The position numbers and the translations under genes are program-made. From Tanypteryx hageni (lineage: Eukaryota; Arthropoda; Insecta; Odonata; Petaluridae), in the NCBI GenBank assembly GCA_028673005.1, contig CM054113.1, positions 213,643,504 through 213,707,503 on the forward strand: 64,000 nucleotides of DNA. The letters are read 5' to 3'. Position 1 is the first letter of the stretch. The number at the start of each line of letters is the position of its first letter. Below the pieces are notes generated by a model that saw only the letters and a program-made list of their open reading frames with translations, had not been told where the DNA came from and ran no database searches. Shown piece after piece: positions 36,121 through 49,141 of the stretch.

Positions 36121-38245
36121 CTAAAGATATTTCAATATCATATAAATAAAATAGAATGTGTATTTGTATGTTTGTTTGTGTGTAAGCACTGTAACTCCGA
36201 AATGCTTTTTTACAACTTTACTCAAAGGATGAATAATAACAAATTTACTGTTTATTAAATGTGTATTTTCTTTTAGAACTTAGAGTTCAACATTTAGTAA
36301 AAGCCTTCATAATCAGATTAAATGAACACGGCTTATCGAAAATTAAATTCCATGCGTATTTCTTGGTTTGCGAATGCTACCTCTACCTACCTTCCTCTAA
36401 GAGAAGGGATTCGATAGAAATTACCGCCAGGTGTGAGTCTTCTTTCACCTGTAGAGTTTCGTGAATAAGTTTTTATTCTCTTCACTGTCGAGAAGGACCT
36501 CTCCACTGTAGCTGTAGAAACAGGAATACTACATATCAACGACACAAGGAAAGATATTGTTAGATTTAGACTAGACTAAATTCGGAAGATCAGGAGTCTT
36601 CCACGCTTAACAATTTCAGTTTTTTCTGAAAAAGCTCGAGAAGAAAATGGCTTTTCTAAAATACCTTTGATTATACAAAAAGCCATTTTGTCCGAAGATC
36701 CCTCACTGATCTCCAAGGAACTTTTTAATAAAAAATACAATGTATGTAGAAACATTGATGAAAGTACACCTAAATTCCACCTACATTATCATCCCGTTAT
36801 TATAGCGATTCGAGCAAGAAACAAAAACGTACACTTTGAATCAAAATAGCACCCTTTAGTTGATGCGTAAATTTTCATTATAAATTATTATAGCCCAGTA
36901 GTTCTTGCGGCATAAAATTATGTCTCAACGGCGAAGTTCCGTAAACTCGTTATGTGAAGGGATTTCGTTTCGAACTAATTTGTTCAAACATCTGACGCCG
37001 TATGAAGGACAAGCAAGTAAGGAATCTCTCTAAAGGGAGAGAGATGATTCAGCCTCCGGGGCTTGTATATGCTCCGCGTTCAACTACCAACGCTACTTTC
37101 CGATGTAGAGAGAGAGAAAAGGGAAGAGGCAGTAAGAGACAGAAATAGGCAGAGAGAGAGAGAGAAAGAAGCAGAGAGAGAGATAAATCACTGCGCCATA
37201 CGGAACTTCGAGATACGGTCCGCGCCGGGGAGATCCGCTCCACATTTCATTCCGGTAGTTGTTTTGGAAGTTGGCAAGATAAACTGAAGTGTATTCGCAG
37301 CGCAATCATCGGTTCTGTAATTGAGGGAGTAGTTTTTTCCTGTTTTTTTGCTTTTAACCAACCCAATTCTATCCCAGACAGCTCCATCGTAGTCCCATTT
37401 GGTGCGTTTCTCGGCAACCCACTTCTCGTCCCTTCCTTCCCATAACTACTATATATTTGAGCCCGCATCCTCTCTCTCTCTCGCATCGCAACCCATTCCG
37501 GCAAAATAACCCCCCGCCTTCCACTATTACGCCGCAGAAACCGTTATATGAGCTTTAACTCCGCGATCCTTGCCCATAAATCAGCTCTAGCCTCTAAATA
37601 AAACAAAATTTTACTCTTCCCGAAGTGATAATTCTGAAGGGCTTTCATTAGGGCAAGCCACATTTTTGCGCTGCAATAACTATGCGGAAATTTTGAAGGG
37701 GCCAAGTCCTTATCTACCCGTCAGAATTCTGGATCATACGTTTCGCCACAAAATTAAAGAACAGGTTCTTAACTGGAACTTTGCAAAAAAAATCATGCCA
37801 ACGGGTGATTAATGACTTTTAACGCAAATTAAACTAATTGGCCAAAACGAATTTGGATGACTTGCGATATAGAACATTACCATTTTTATTCTATAAATTC
37901 GGTAAAATAGCATTTGCAGGACGATCCAAAACGTCTTTTTTTAAAGCTCACGAAAGCCATCCATGTACTTGAACGAACGCCAGACGTAAACCTCCGGGAT
38001 TTAAGTCTTCCGCGAATAATAAAAAATCAATCTAAATTTTCAACTCGATAAAATTCAAAAAAGATCCGACCGCACCGAGATATCTATAACATAGCCATCG
38101 AACTTTTTCATCGATCTCACGAGAATATTGAGGCCTCATCAAAAAATAAAAACCTCGCATCAATTGGCTGTTAGTGAAAGGACGGAGCTCCGATCCTACA
38201 CACAAAAAACTTCAGCATTATTGCATCCTGCTCATCCCTCGCGAC
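36121..38245. other. Non-coding; GC-richer patch with (GA)n
   Basis: Purine-rich (GA)n runs lie at 37105-37190 in a CpG-containing segment of about 37000-37560. No domain was found in the frames (60-93 codons). Confidence 0.3.
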
Positions 38246-38400
38246 GCGCTCGCTCTCTTTTCTATCCGTCCTCCCCTCTCTTTTCTCCTCTCCCCCTCCC
38301 ATTCTCTCCTTCCCTTTCTCTACCCCTCTTCTTCTCTCCCCCTCCCCTTCTCCCCCCCCTCCCCTTCTCTCCCTCCCTCGCCTTCGATCCTTTAGCCTCG
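38246..38400. repeat. Pyrimidine-rich tract
   Basis: Almost pure C/T between about 38255 and 38395. It is open in several frames on both strands as a result. Confidence 0.8.
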
Positions 38401-41030
38401 GGAAACTGAACGCGATCACTCTCTCTTTCCCCTTCAAGACCATTCACCCTTTCACTCTTTGTATCATTCCCCCCGCTACGAAATTCAACACTCGATCGAA
38501 CATAAGCCCCGCCGATACCTCCCTTTCTCCTTTTACACGAAAACTTCGCCCTTTCGCGAGAGAAGCTTCGCCCCGCACACACTCACAAAAAGATCCACCC
38601 AAACAAAACACAACTTTTCGTCCCTCTTGACAGACATGCGGAGCGATGTCGATCACCCCAGACGCCTTCGAGTTAAACGGATGAATGTTTCCATGGGAAT
38701 GGTTGAAATTCATCGCGGATTTTTCTCGTCGTCCTTACTTCTCTTGTGACCGCGGCTTAGGTGAAGACCTCCCTATGATTCCGCTACTCGGTTTCTGTTT
38801 TGCGCGCCGCGTTAGAAACGACAGATTGGTTTATTTTAGAGATATCAATGCGTTAGGGAAAAAACTGAATTTAATTCTTTTGGTCAAACATGAGTTTGCG
38901 TCCGAATTATAAAATTAGCTAAAAAATTACTTTCAAAGCAGGGAAAGTCGTTTTTAAGCATTTAATGTGAATTTAGTTTCTATTACTACAACTTGTACTT
39001 TATAGGCATTTTGAACGAATTTTATATAATTAAATCTCATCATAATTTTTGTTAATATACTAAAGAAAGCATAACAATTGGTCTATTGCATAGCGAGCGG
39101 TTTAATCGATGTAAATCCTAGAGTTAAAGTTACGGTTAGCGAATGTCTCGTCGTCCATTTTAGCTGTGGTAACGCATGCTATCTTGAGATTATCAGAGAC
39201 TTTAGGGCTCTATGCTTCATCAATATTAATAACTGAAAACTTTTAAGGCGAAGAATAGAAATTCAAAATTAAATAACATTATAATTTTATTATTAACGGC
39301 CATCACGATTATATCTTATTAAGTAAATCCTAACGTAATCGTGTAATTATTACACTTTTTCATATTAATTATAATTTTAATATTAATTATTTTTTGTATT
39401 CATAATTCTTCATTTCCCATTGACTCCTTGTTTAAATGGTAAGGCAGAAAAATCAAAAGGCAATTTGATATATACATTTTTCGATTTGAAGAACTTCAAT
39501 TGTTTTCCTTTACTGATGTTGCTCCTCTACTATTAATGAATGTCAAATAGAAACTGAATTTAAATTTTGTCCGTAAAGTGGCCTTATATTAATTAGTTTT
39601 TATTTTTGTTGCATAAGCCAATAATGAAATTTTAATTTGTAAAACACTGGAATAAAATTTCTTAAGAATCGGCACGGTTTTAGTGTTTTTCAGTTAATTT
39701 GATGAAGCCGCTTTCGCGTGACTTTTGTACGTGGCGGCAAAATTCCTGGAACCAACCCTTTATCCGCCAGTCATGTTGGCGCTAGTTATTTTCTGGATAT
39801 CACAGTTACACAGTTTTCGTCCGTTACTGACCGGATAATGAATTATCACAGAGTTACGACTCGTGCACAGAATTGTATTCCAGGAATCAGTATTTTTCAA
39901 ATGAGGAAAAATTATTTTTTTGAGGATAGTGCTGTTCTTCCGTGTCACCTATCGAAGCAACCTCGAGGTCAACAGAAATGTCTCCTAGCTGCGCCCCCCT
40001 TTGCCTCCTTATGTTACTCTTCCTCTCTTTCTCCCTCCTGTCCAAAATGATGTTCCGCGTCTTTCAATTACGGCGCCGATCACATCTCATTTCCTGCTCT
40101 CTACGTCATCCCATCCTCTTCTTTCCGCCAATATTCCTCACTAACCTCCATCCTACCACTATCCAATCCCCCCCCCCCCACGTCCCCCCTCCCTCCTCCC
40201 CTCTCCGCTTCTCTTCCCGTTTCCTTCTCCCCCAATATCCACATAATTCTCACTTCTTCATTTTAGTAACATTCATTTTACACCTACTTCGCCATATCTC
40301 CAAGGTTAAATCAGCACTGAAACTTCTGCTATCTACCACTTCTTCCATATAGTGTGTGCGTGTATGCGCATGTGTGCGTTTATACACATTCACACGTATA
40401 CTAGAACCTGATTTCCCTCGGATTGATTGGAATTAGGTACGAGCCGAATAAGCAAAAATCCGGATTTTCCGGCGTGACAGCTTTCAAGTACGCCCTAAGT
40501 AGGACTATTATGTCAAATATCTGCAATTACAGTGAGTTAGTGTTATATAAGGGTATTTTTCGTTAGTCTCCGATATTTTAGCACATAAAAAGCAAAAATT
40601 ATTTTTAAACAATTTTATTCAAAGAATCCGTTAAGTTTCTGTTGTATCGTCAGAGATAATAGTTTTCACTCTATACTGCGGACATCTGGTACGAACCATA
40701 TCATTCTGCAACTAGTCGCTTTGCAATTACTAATACCGTGCCGAGTTCATTTTCTTGATCTGGTGCACTACTTCTTTTTAAGTGTCATCCAATTCATCGG
40801 CCAGCGCCTCAATATCTTTTATGAGAAGAGAGATACAGCAAGACACTGAACGTCTTCATCCTTATTATAGCCCAATCTAATTTCTCGAAAGCATAATAAA
40901 TAGAGTTTAACGCAACTTCAAACAAGATGGAAAAGTATACTCCATAAATGGAATACACAGCGAGTTCAAAGGCGTTCTTTATGGGAAATACTTATTAAAC
41001 AATATCGAAAAATTGGACGATCCTAGAATT
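38401..41030. other. Non-coding with pyrimidine tract 40000-40240
   Basis: 38400-38820 is CpG-containing. 39000-39700 is strongly AT-rich. A C/T tract with a run of consecutive C lies at 40000-40240, and a GT/GC microsatellite at 40350-40375. No gene was recognised. Confidence 0.35.
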
Positions 41031-41665
41031 TTAAATTTTTAAATCTATACCTCACAGATGATATACGAGCATGGGAAAGAAAGGGGGTGCCGGTGGTGTA
41101 GTAGTTAGGATGCTGACTGCTACTCGCCTGCTGCTCGAAAAGGCAGAGGTCACGAATTCTGCGCAATTTTTTCCGAGGTCGCCCGGCCCCGTTTTAGCGG
41201 TTTGAGGAAACCGCGCAAATTCAGCGTTCCGTCCTTTGGAAGGGACGTTAAGCAGTTGGCCCCCTTGGTGCATTTTGTAAATAGTAGGCTATTGCCGGTA
41301 CCGGGTTTCTTTCCTCCCTTTTGTGTGTACATATATCCAGTTGATGACAGTGGAAAATGACCATAGCCGTCTACGGTCATAAAAACTCAATCAATACTAC
41401 ATGGGAGAGAAAATATGGATTTTTAATTGTTGTTTGCCGAGAGAACCATCTTAGCAATCGATATAGACAAAATATGCAATGTTATGCCTGTGATTTTCTC
41501 GAATGTTTAGCTCCAAAACTATAAATCGTAATTATGTGGTCTTGCGAACCTTACTGTAGTAAACGAAGTCCTCTATACGAAATTGTTTTTAATTTATGCC
41601 TCACCAATCATACAAGAGCATGAGAGAGAAAATAAGGATTTTTAATTGTTGCTTGACGGATGCCA
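41031..41665. repeat. Duplicated host repeat around a SINE
   Basis: CCTCACAGATGATATACGAG then CATGGGAAAGAAA at 41050-41082 is echoed by CCTCACCAATCATACAAGAG then CATGAGAGAGAAA at 41601-41630. GGATTTTTAATTGTTG follows at both 41417 and 41637. The second copy is the empty-site version of the one that took the SINE. Confidence 0.7.
41083..41399 (+). mobile_element. tRNA-derived SINE, 317 bp, with 13-bp TSD
   Basis: The head GGTGCCGGTGGTGTAGTAGTT with a degraded B-box (GGTCACGAATTC) is tRNA-like. The central part has CCGTCCTTTGGAAGGGACGT then TAAGCAGTTGGCC, a central segment of a type found in several invertebrate SINEs. The tail is ACTCAATCAATACTA. The flanks CATGGGAAAGAAA (41070-41082) and CATGGGAGAGAAA (41400-41412) match 12/13, consistent with LINE-driven insertion. 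The frames over this stretch are not genes. I cannot name the family. Confidence 0.8.
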
Positions 41666-43050
41666 TTTAACCAGATAAGAGTATAAGTTTATTAAAGTAT
41701 TTGTGTAAAGTGTAAGTTATAATTGACGGATGCAATTCAAAATCACAATGGGGCCATACGTTTAATTAAGGATCACTCGTACTAAATTTAATTAAAATCC
41801 GTCTAGCGGTTTAGGATATGAAAGAGATACGACGGACGGATGAGTCGTCCCCATAAGGCGTTCTGCTACTACCGCTTTGTTCGTAAAGAACGCCCAAAAA
41901 TTATTACTACATTGATAGTTGTAATAAAAAATCTTAAAGCAGCAAACAATCCGGATAAGAGAGGTTATATTGTATATGTCTATGTGCGCACAAACATCCC
42001 CACATCTCTCTCAGATCAATGGTGTACCTCCATTCGATATTCTCTTCTCTCTCTCGGTCCTGCAAATTCCAAATTCACCACGTGTGTTGAGACGGAATCT
42101 AGATGAGGTGTCGTATATAGGTCGCGTTTGTTTTAGTGTATAAGTTTGTGAATACGAATAAGTAGAATTTTCTCTAGGCGGCAAAGAGGAAGAACTGCGG
42201 ATGAAGAAACTAGGTGAAACTAGGGAAGTGAAAGGAAAACAATTGAGAATTATGTCTGGAATATGGAGTCGACGCTGGAATTATATCTTCTGCATCCGCA
42301 AAAATAAAAAACCTTGACAATCATTCGATATTTTTGGCCTATGTTGAGAGATAAGTTTATCCTTCACAATTTCTCTTGTATTTGTAAATTCATGTTCATA
42401 ATCCAGAAAATAAAACTCGAAAAAACATTTTTCTGAAACATCATCACCAACGCGAACAGTAAACTAATAATCAAATCTGAGTTTGTTTTATGAGCGCGCT
42501 GGTATTTAGAATATGTACTTATTATCGCATATGCGCACAAACAAACTGAATTGAAACAGTCCCGCTAGAGGTAAGGGAGAGGGAAAGGGAGAGATACATG
42601 CTATGCGGGACGAAAAATAGAGATTAGAACCTTTTTTGTGCTTAGTAAGACAATCTCCGGCCAATTTAAAAATTTTGAGCAATATTTCGCAATTGCGGAA
42701 TAACGTTGAGGAGAGAATTCAACCACTTGGTTTGAAATTCATCCTTTCCCCTCTAAACATCTTCTCTCTCACTCTCGTCATTGGTTTCCTTTTCAATCTA
42801 TCTTTTTCCCCATCCCATATGTTTTGGAAGTCGCTTCTATCTTGTTGCAGCAGCGTCGTGCACTGCATCGATTCTTTATAAATCCTTCCAACTCTTCTTC
42901 AGTTTCTTATAGCCCTTCAATTATGACTTCGATATCATTGAAAATTTCGTAGTTCTTGCAAATCCGTTTTGTTTATCTGCAACGTACAAAAAATATGAGT
43001 GGAAATTAAATCTTTAAAGTCATTTAGAAAATTATATAGGGAAATGGATT
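41666..43050. other. Non-coding, nothing recognised
   Basis: The repeat-like phrase at about 41765-41840 (ACTAAATTTAATTAAAATCC, then an ACGGACGG motif) resembles other invertebrate repeats but is too short to assign. No gene was recognised. Confidence 0.3.
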
Positions 43051-43054
43051 AGGC

Positions 43055-43100
43055 CAGTATTTCCCAACCTAGGGTGCGTGGGTTACGCGGTTTAACCTCG
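43055..43100. mobile_element. Probable truncated hAT terminal end
   Basis: CAGTATTTCCCAACCTAGGG followed by TGCGTGGG is typical of hAT-family ends (CAGTG(N)TTCCCAACC). No partner end was seen in the next kilobase. Confidence 0.35.
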
Positions 43101-46100
43101 AGGATACATTGTTGTATCTGAGATGCAATAACAAATTTTTTAAATGTATACCTACGTTTCACTCGGAAATTCTCATTTCATATCGCAAGCATTCAAAAAA
43201 AAAATAAAATAGCAAAATAATAACATAAACAAGTTTATAAATGAATAAGCAAAATTTACCACTCTATCATAGCTCTATTTATGGGTATCTGTTTTTTAAC
43301 AGAGGCCAATAGAGGCTTTAGTTAGAGTTAATGTTGGTATAGTGACACCCCCTGACAAACGCTTCAAAGACCTGCAAGGTATTAACGTAAATGTAAATTT
43401 TTAAACCTGTTTATTTAAAAATGAGCTTTTCCTCGATTCGCGCCCTATTTGACTACGAAAAACTACAGCTGCACGCATGTTAATTCGGAAAAAAATAACT
43501 GCTTGGAGCGGAACCTGGAATATTAAATTATTGTAATAAAATTAAGAATAAAGTTTGATAAAAAACATGGAGGAAAATTTACAATGCACACGTGGCCTGA
43601 GGACGTAAAACCTCGAACAAAAAACAGTGGACGAAATGCTTTCCGAAAACTCAGGTTGCGGATGAAATACTAAGGCTGATCAAAAGAGCAGTGCCATTTT
43701 AAAATGTGCGCATGAAACCACTAAAATATACCAGTCGAGCTAATAATCCGCCCTAGTGAAACCAGATAGATCGTGCTTCGACAAGCTTCGCATCCGCGGG
43801 GATAAGCCAACGCGGGAATGCATCCGATAATACTCAACACGCTTCAAAAAATTTATTTGTTGACGTAACCAAGTTTCATATTTCTACATTTCCCATCGGC
43901 TCGAATTTTTCTATCCAACATTTAGGATCGCGAATTTTATTGCGAGTGATTTCTCTCCAAGAGAATACTCCCTCGAATACTTACTCGGAATTTAAATGAG
44001 GGATGGAAGAAATAAAAAGACGTCGATGCTCTTTTGCATGTTATCATTTCGCCTCGAAGACATTAGAGAGATGAGTTAATGGGATTCGAATCTCCCAGCG
44101 CAGGTTATGTACACCCGTGCATCGGAAAAGATTTAGCCGCTGACCCAACTTCCGTAATTCTCTTGCGCTCCTCTCTCTCTCTTATATCTCCCTCCCTCTC
44201 TCTGACTCTCTCCGTCACCATTTCCATTCCTCCCACGCTCGTACAGCGACAACGAACGACTAGGGAATAAATTTTGACCAGAGTGAGAGAGAGAAAATTC
44301 CGTGAGCTAGTTCTAGCTTCCGTAGAGAAGGAGCCTCGAGAATATTTTCCTGGATCCGTGGGAAAACCACTCGTGTCTCTCTCGAACTGTAACTCCTTGA
44401 ATTGCGGAGTGAGAGCAGAACGGACACTCGACTCAAACCTCGAAAATTCCTGCGGCCTTGGCTCCGTTCTGGAGATTCTTGTTCCTTAACCGAGAAAATC
44501 GCCTTTCAGAGAATCCTCGTTGGAGGATCCTGTTTTTAGACACATTCACTACGGACGTCCCATTCCTCACCGCTTCCTTCCATTACCTCCCCTCGCCTCA
44601 TCCGATACTCCCTTTCCCCCTTCTTTCAAGGGGGTGAAGGAGAGGCCATGACACTCCTCGGGGGTCGCAGGGAGGAAGGCGAAAGGGGAACGATCGGGAT
44701 TGGGGGAGTTTGAGGAGAGCGGGTTTGGGGCGAACCTCTCTCCAAAGAGATAAAAACGAGACCCGGTGGCGTTCTTCCTCCTCAAAACTCTCGTTCCTTT
44801 CCCAGCATCGGGAACTTACAAATGGCACATCCTCGCGTTCTCTTTTACTTGAAGGTCGGACTTTGAAAAAAAAGAATCTATAGGACGAACGAATATGGAA
44901 TTTGAGAGAAATTTATTCGGGTAAATTTACATTTGTCCTTTAGGAGTGCTCGAAGTTTAATACTGACTTGATGAACTAAATTTGACTTTATAAGTTGAAA
45001 TTATAGGTTTAATAACTAAGCTGCTATAATGACAACAAATTTATATTTATAATTGAATTACCGGTCATATCTGTACTATCTACAACTAAAATTTTTAATA
45101 CCATATTATTCTTTCAATATTTAAAAAAAAATATGTTCCTGGAGAAAGTATTGTGAAGAACATACAAATATGCTAGCAAGTGTAGCCAATAAAATAATCT
45201 AGCATTTAATCTTGTGACAGTACTTAAAATGATCCATTATGCCATGTTAACGTAAACTTCAATGCAATTTCACTGTTGCACAAATTTATTTTTTTTCTTT
45301 TTATTTTATATTACTAAAATTATCAGTCATAACTTACAAACGCGAGAGAAAAGTTTTCTCTTCGTTTTAGGAGATTTTTTTAGTTTTCCTATGTTTTAAA
45401 GGACATTGCCAAAAATTAGTTAACGAATAAATTTTTAAATATATTTTTTTAAGAGAACCATCGATTTTTAAGATTAGACAGGAATGGAATGACTATCAAC
45501 ATTTTACGGATCATTAAGACACTTTTTGCTCAACAATTAAGGTTGAATTAGTATCAAACAGATTTAGCCATCAAAGAATTTTTGGACAACGTAATTTAAA
45601 TAATACTCGTGATATTATGAATTAAATTGAACATATAAATAAAATAAATAATATTACCTTTGTGTTTGCAAATATCGTTTAATCTATATTGAAAACTCAA
45701 AATTATTTTTGCTCTCCTTATGTGCTGTATTAAATGTCTGTCAGCGGTGTAAAATGAATAAATTTCAAAAATCGTTGAAAAATTAACGAATTAAATTCAA
45801 TGCAACTTTTATGAGTACAGAAACAAGCATTTTTAACTTAACTAAAAGAAGTGTAATATAAAACTCGTATTAAATTTGTAATTATTTTTTACTGATTAAC
45901 TGGGAATGTTTATATTAGATTTACATAAAGAAATAATTTTATAAAATATGATTTATTGTAGACGCTAACGCTATCATTAAAAAACCGATTAGTTTAAAAG
46001 AAGAATAAAAAAGGAATGATAACTCACCTTGGCGAAGTTATTCCGCTGTCTTAGATATTCACGTTTGGGATAAAATATCTGAAACACAAAATAAGCAAAT

Positions 46101-47090
46101 ATTAGTCACATATTATACTTGCTTATATAATATATAATAATTTTATTCTAATTTAATTTATTTTTACAGATGTGATATAATATTATTGTAGATGTATTAG
46201 GCATGTGCAACAATAGTGATAATTACTCGCGTACTTAAAAATAATTAACAATAAAAATGACCAGCTTGTAACAGAAGGAGGAACGAATATAAAAATTCAG
46301 ACTTATTGTTAGTGTTGGTAGTTTCTCGTTCAAAAAAACATAGAAATGAGGCCGCAATTGGTATCAATGGAAATCCACTGCACTCAAAACGGACATGGCA
46401 AAAATGGGCATTCGTAAAAAATAACGAAAGTTACATTAGTTTCGAGAGAAATGACGTACCAACGGAGAGAGGGAGCCCATTAATATTGTGTGGCTGCAAC
46501 TTTTGAGAGCCGGTTTCATTTCGTGCTTTTAGTTATAAATTCACACTAGATGCTTATTTAAAACAGATAAAAAATAGACGGCATGCTTTTTTAAAAGAAT
46601 GAGATGCCAAAATGCATTCTCTCAAATCATCTCCCCTCGCACAAACACATTGTAATGGTAGAAAAATTCTGAAATAAGTGCTAAATAGAATGCGCAGTAG
46701 TAATTAGACCTCCTTGGTTAGGTATTATGCGACAATAATACAAAAAATTCAAACTGATGTAAACGCGAATGAAGGTTCAATTTTAGATTTACTCGATTAA
46801 GCTAAAGAAAAACAGGAAAAAAAATATAATAACACTTTCGAATCGCCAAACATTTTAACCGGCTGCAGAATTCGCGGCTGAATTAAAAATCCGGGATATG
46901 GTAATGGTTCATGTCGTGATTGCTGTGGAGAACAGAATGAATATTCATAGGTATGGTACACGTATTTGAGATTATTCTATCACAGAGCTGAAATTATTCA
47001 TGCATTTGATCGTTTAATGACATAAAATGCATATATATTTTTCCTACATTTACGAACGAATGAATGATGTCATGAATATATGAAAACCTT
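43101..47090. other. Non-coding, nothing recognised
   Basis: A CpG-containing, mixed-composition segment lies at 43740-44860, followed by a strongly AT-rich segment at 44870-47090. No coding domain or RNA gene was recognised. Confidence 0.35.
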
Positions 47091-47093
47091 TTA

Positions 47094-47550
47094 TACAGGA
47101 TGATTCAGGAGGATTGTGCCAAACTTACAGGATAGATTAATCAGGTGATTTTGGGCAAAAAGGTTCCTATAAACATGGGTCCGATTCGGAAAGGCTAAGG
47201 AGTTATGGCTGTTTTGAAATAAAGCAATTTCAATGTTGACTTGAGGCTTCAGGTAATAGAATGTTGGCAAACACTGTGTATTGTTTTCTGCTTTATATTG
47301 TTGTGACATTTTTAGCATGTCGCTGCTTGAGATTTTAGTTAATAGACTCTTGGAAGACAACAATGCACAGTGTTGCTAACAGTCTATTACCTGAAGCATC
47401 CAGTCTACATTGAAATTGTCCTATTTTCAAACTGCCATAACTCCTTAATCTTTCCGAATCAGACCCATATTTATAGGAATTATTTTATTCAAAACCACTT
47501 GATTAATCTATCCTCCAACTTTGGCACATTCCTACTGAATCACCATGTAT
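47094..47550. mobile_element. Foldback element with ~195-bp arms
   Basis: The left arm 47094-47290 and right arm 47352-47550 are diverged reverse complements around a 61-base spacer. Landmarks are GGATAGATTAATCA with TGATTAATCTATCC, GGAGTTATGGC with GCCATAACTCC, and GCTTCAGGTAATAGA with TCTATTACCTGAAGC. Two similar small frames (minus strand in the left arm, plus strand in the right) are a by-product of the symmetry. The outer end ACAGGATGATTCAGGAGG resembles terminal motifs of insect elements I cannot name. Confidence 0.85.
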
Positions 47551-49139
47551 GTAGGTAATGGCTCTTTACCAGACATCTAAACCTTAATGCTAAGAAGGTT
47601 ATATGTATATTTTTGGTAAATTTTTCATTTTAGCGATAATATTACTCATTGGAGCGAATGTGGATCAAATACACAAGAAACTAGTGTAAAAATAAATGTA
47701 ATTTACTGAATTAAGAATAAGGATTTCCTCCTTCTTTTAAGAATTTTATTTGAGAAAAAACTACCTAATATGCAAAAAAAATTAATGTTATTTTTAGGAT
47801 CATTTGGCTCGAATAAATATTTGAATTTGTATCTGAAATGAATTAAAAGTGCATCAGTGCTCGCTTTGTGATTTAGAGCATCGATTTTTCATCTTCCGAG
47901 AGAGAAAGAGAGAGAGAGAGAGTAGAGCCAGGTATTAATATTTTATTCGAGGAAAACAAAGCAGCATCCTGTTTTTAAATGAAAGACATTCCTATCATTC
48001 CATCGCATCTACATCTTCCAATATCCTATATTTTTTTAGGGATGGAGTGTGTATTAAAAAAATGAGTCGGGGCATAATTCCGATTTCATCTTAGCTACCC
48101 AACTCGGAATATTCTCGCGTTCCTCTATCTTTCATCCTTCAGTCCCATCAACCCCTTGCGATATGCTCCTTAAGGTTATGAAATGGCGGTCGAAGAAATT
48201 GAAGAATATTAGTCTTGCTACACTTTGAAACCAGTTTACCGGAGTCTCGGGCTTCCATAATCCTGAGGGAGAAAAGCCGCCGGCAGTTACACGTAAAATT
48301 GATGAGAAAGAGTGTTATTTTTATATCTTTCTCTCTATTTTTCAGAGGGCCCGGGGCTTGATCGTCCGTTTCTTTGGAATCAATCCCGAACGAAAAATCG
48401 CCAGTGGAGGACTCATTCTCCTCCATTAAAAGTGAATTTCGTTCTGAAATAGCATAGTGGGACGAAGGGTGGAAAACGTAAGTTGGCGGGAGTTATTTTA
48501 TTCCGAAGATATTGAATCTTAGGGGAGGGGAGGGGGGATTTATTTTATTCTATAGAAAGAATAAGTCCATTTATATTTTCCAATTTTTCCACGATCAACT
48601 CTTTGGATAAGTGATTTTTCGTACTGTATACTGTGATCCTAGCTTATGTCAAAGTTTGACATATTCCGAGGACGAAAAGATTGAAGATGCCAAGGAAAAT
48701 CTTATATCTTTAAAGAATTCATCAACTTAATGCAAATATATATCTTTTTTCTATATTAAGCAGTGTCTGTTTGTCAAGCATCTGGATTTAATCGGGACGG
48801 AATTAATGTAGTTTATTTTTTATTAGTATTAAAACATTAGTTAATATGATGATACGAACTCGAGACTTGAAACGTAGATACACTTAAAAGTAAAGAGGGA
48901 ATTTTAATACATACCAAATATCTGAGAACATTTACTTAGAAACAAAAATATTTGTATTTTCGTGTCCTTAGAAGTGTTAAAGACCATTGATGTCGCTGAA
49001 AACTCATTTCATCAAAAATATCTCTACTGTTTTGCTTATCAGCCTTTCCTTAACCTAACGTCGACATTTATGTAATCTTCTTATGACAAAATGTCATTTC
49101 CTTTAATGTTATAGTTGCGAGTTAAATACGAAATATGAA
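47551..49139. other. Non-coding, nothing recognised
   Basis: A short (GA)n lies at 47900-47922. Frames reach at most 92 codons and have no domain. Confidence 0.35.
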
Positions 49140-49141
49140 TA

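Noticed and set aside
35676..36149. 157-codon plus-strand frame
   Set aside because: Composite of the MITE end, the Penelope C-terminal relic and a pyrimidine tract; not a single gene.
40900..41400. Small frames on the minus strand at 41.05-41.38 kb
   Set aside because: They lie inside the SINE; the protein-like look comes from its GC-rich core.
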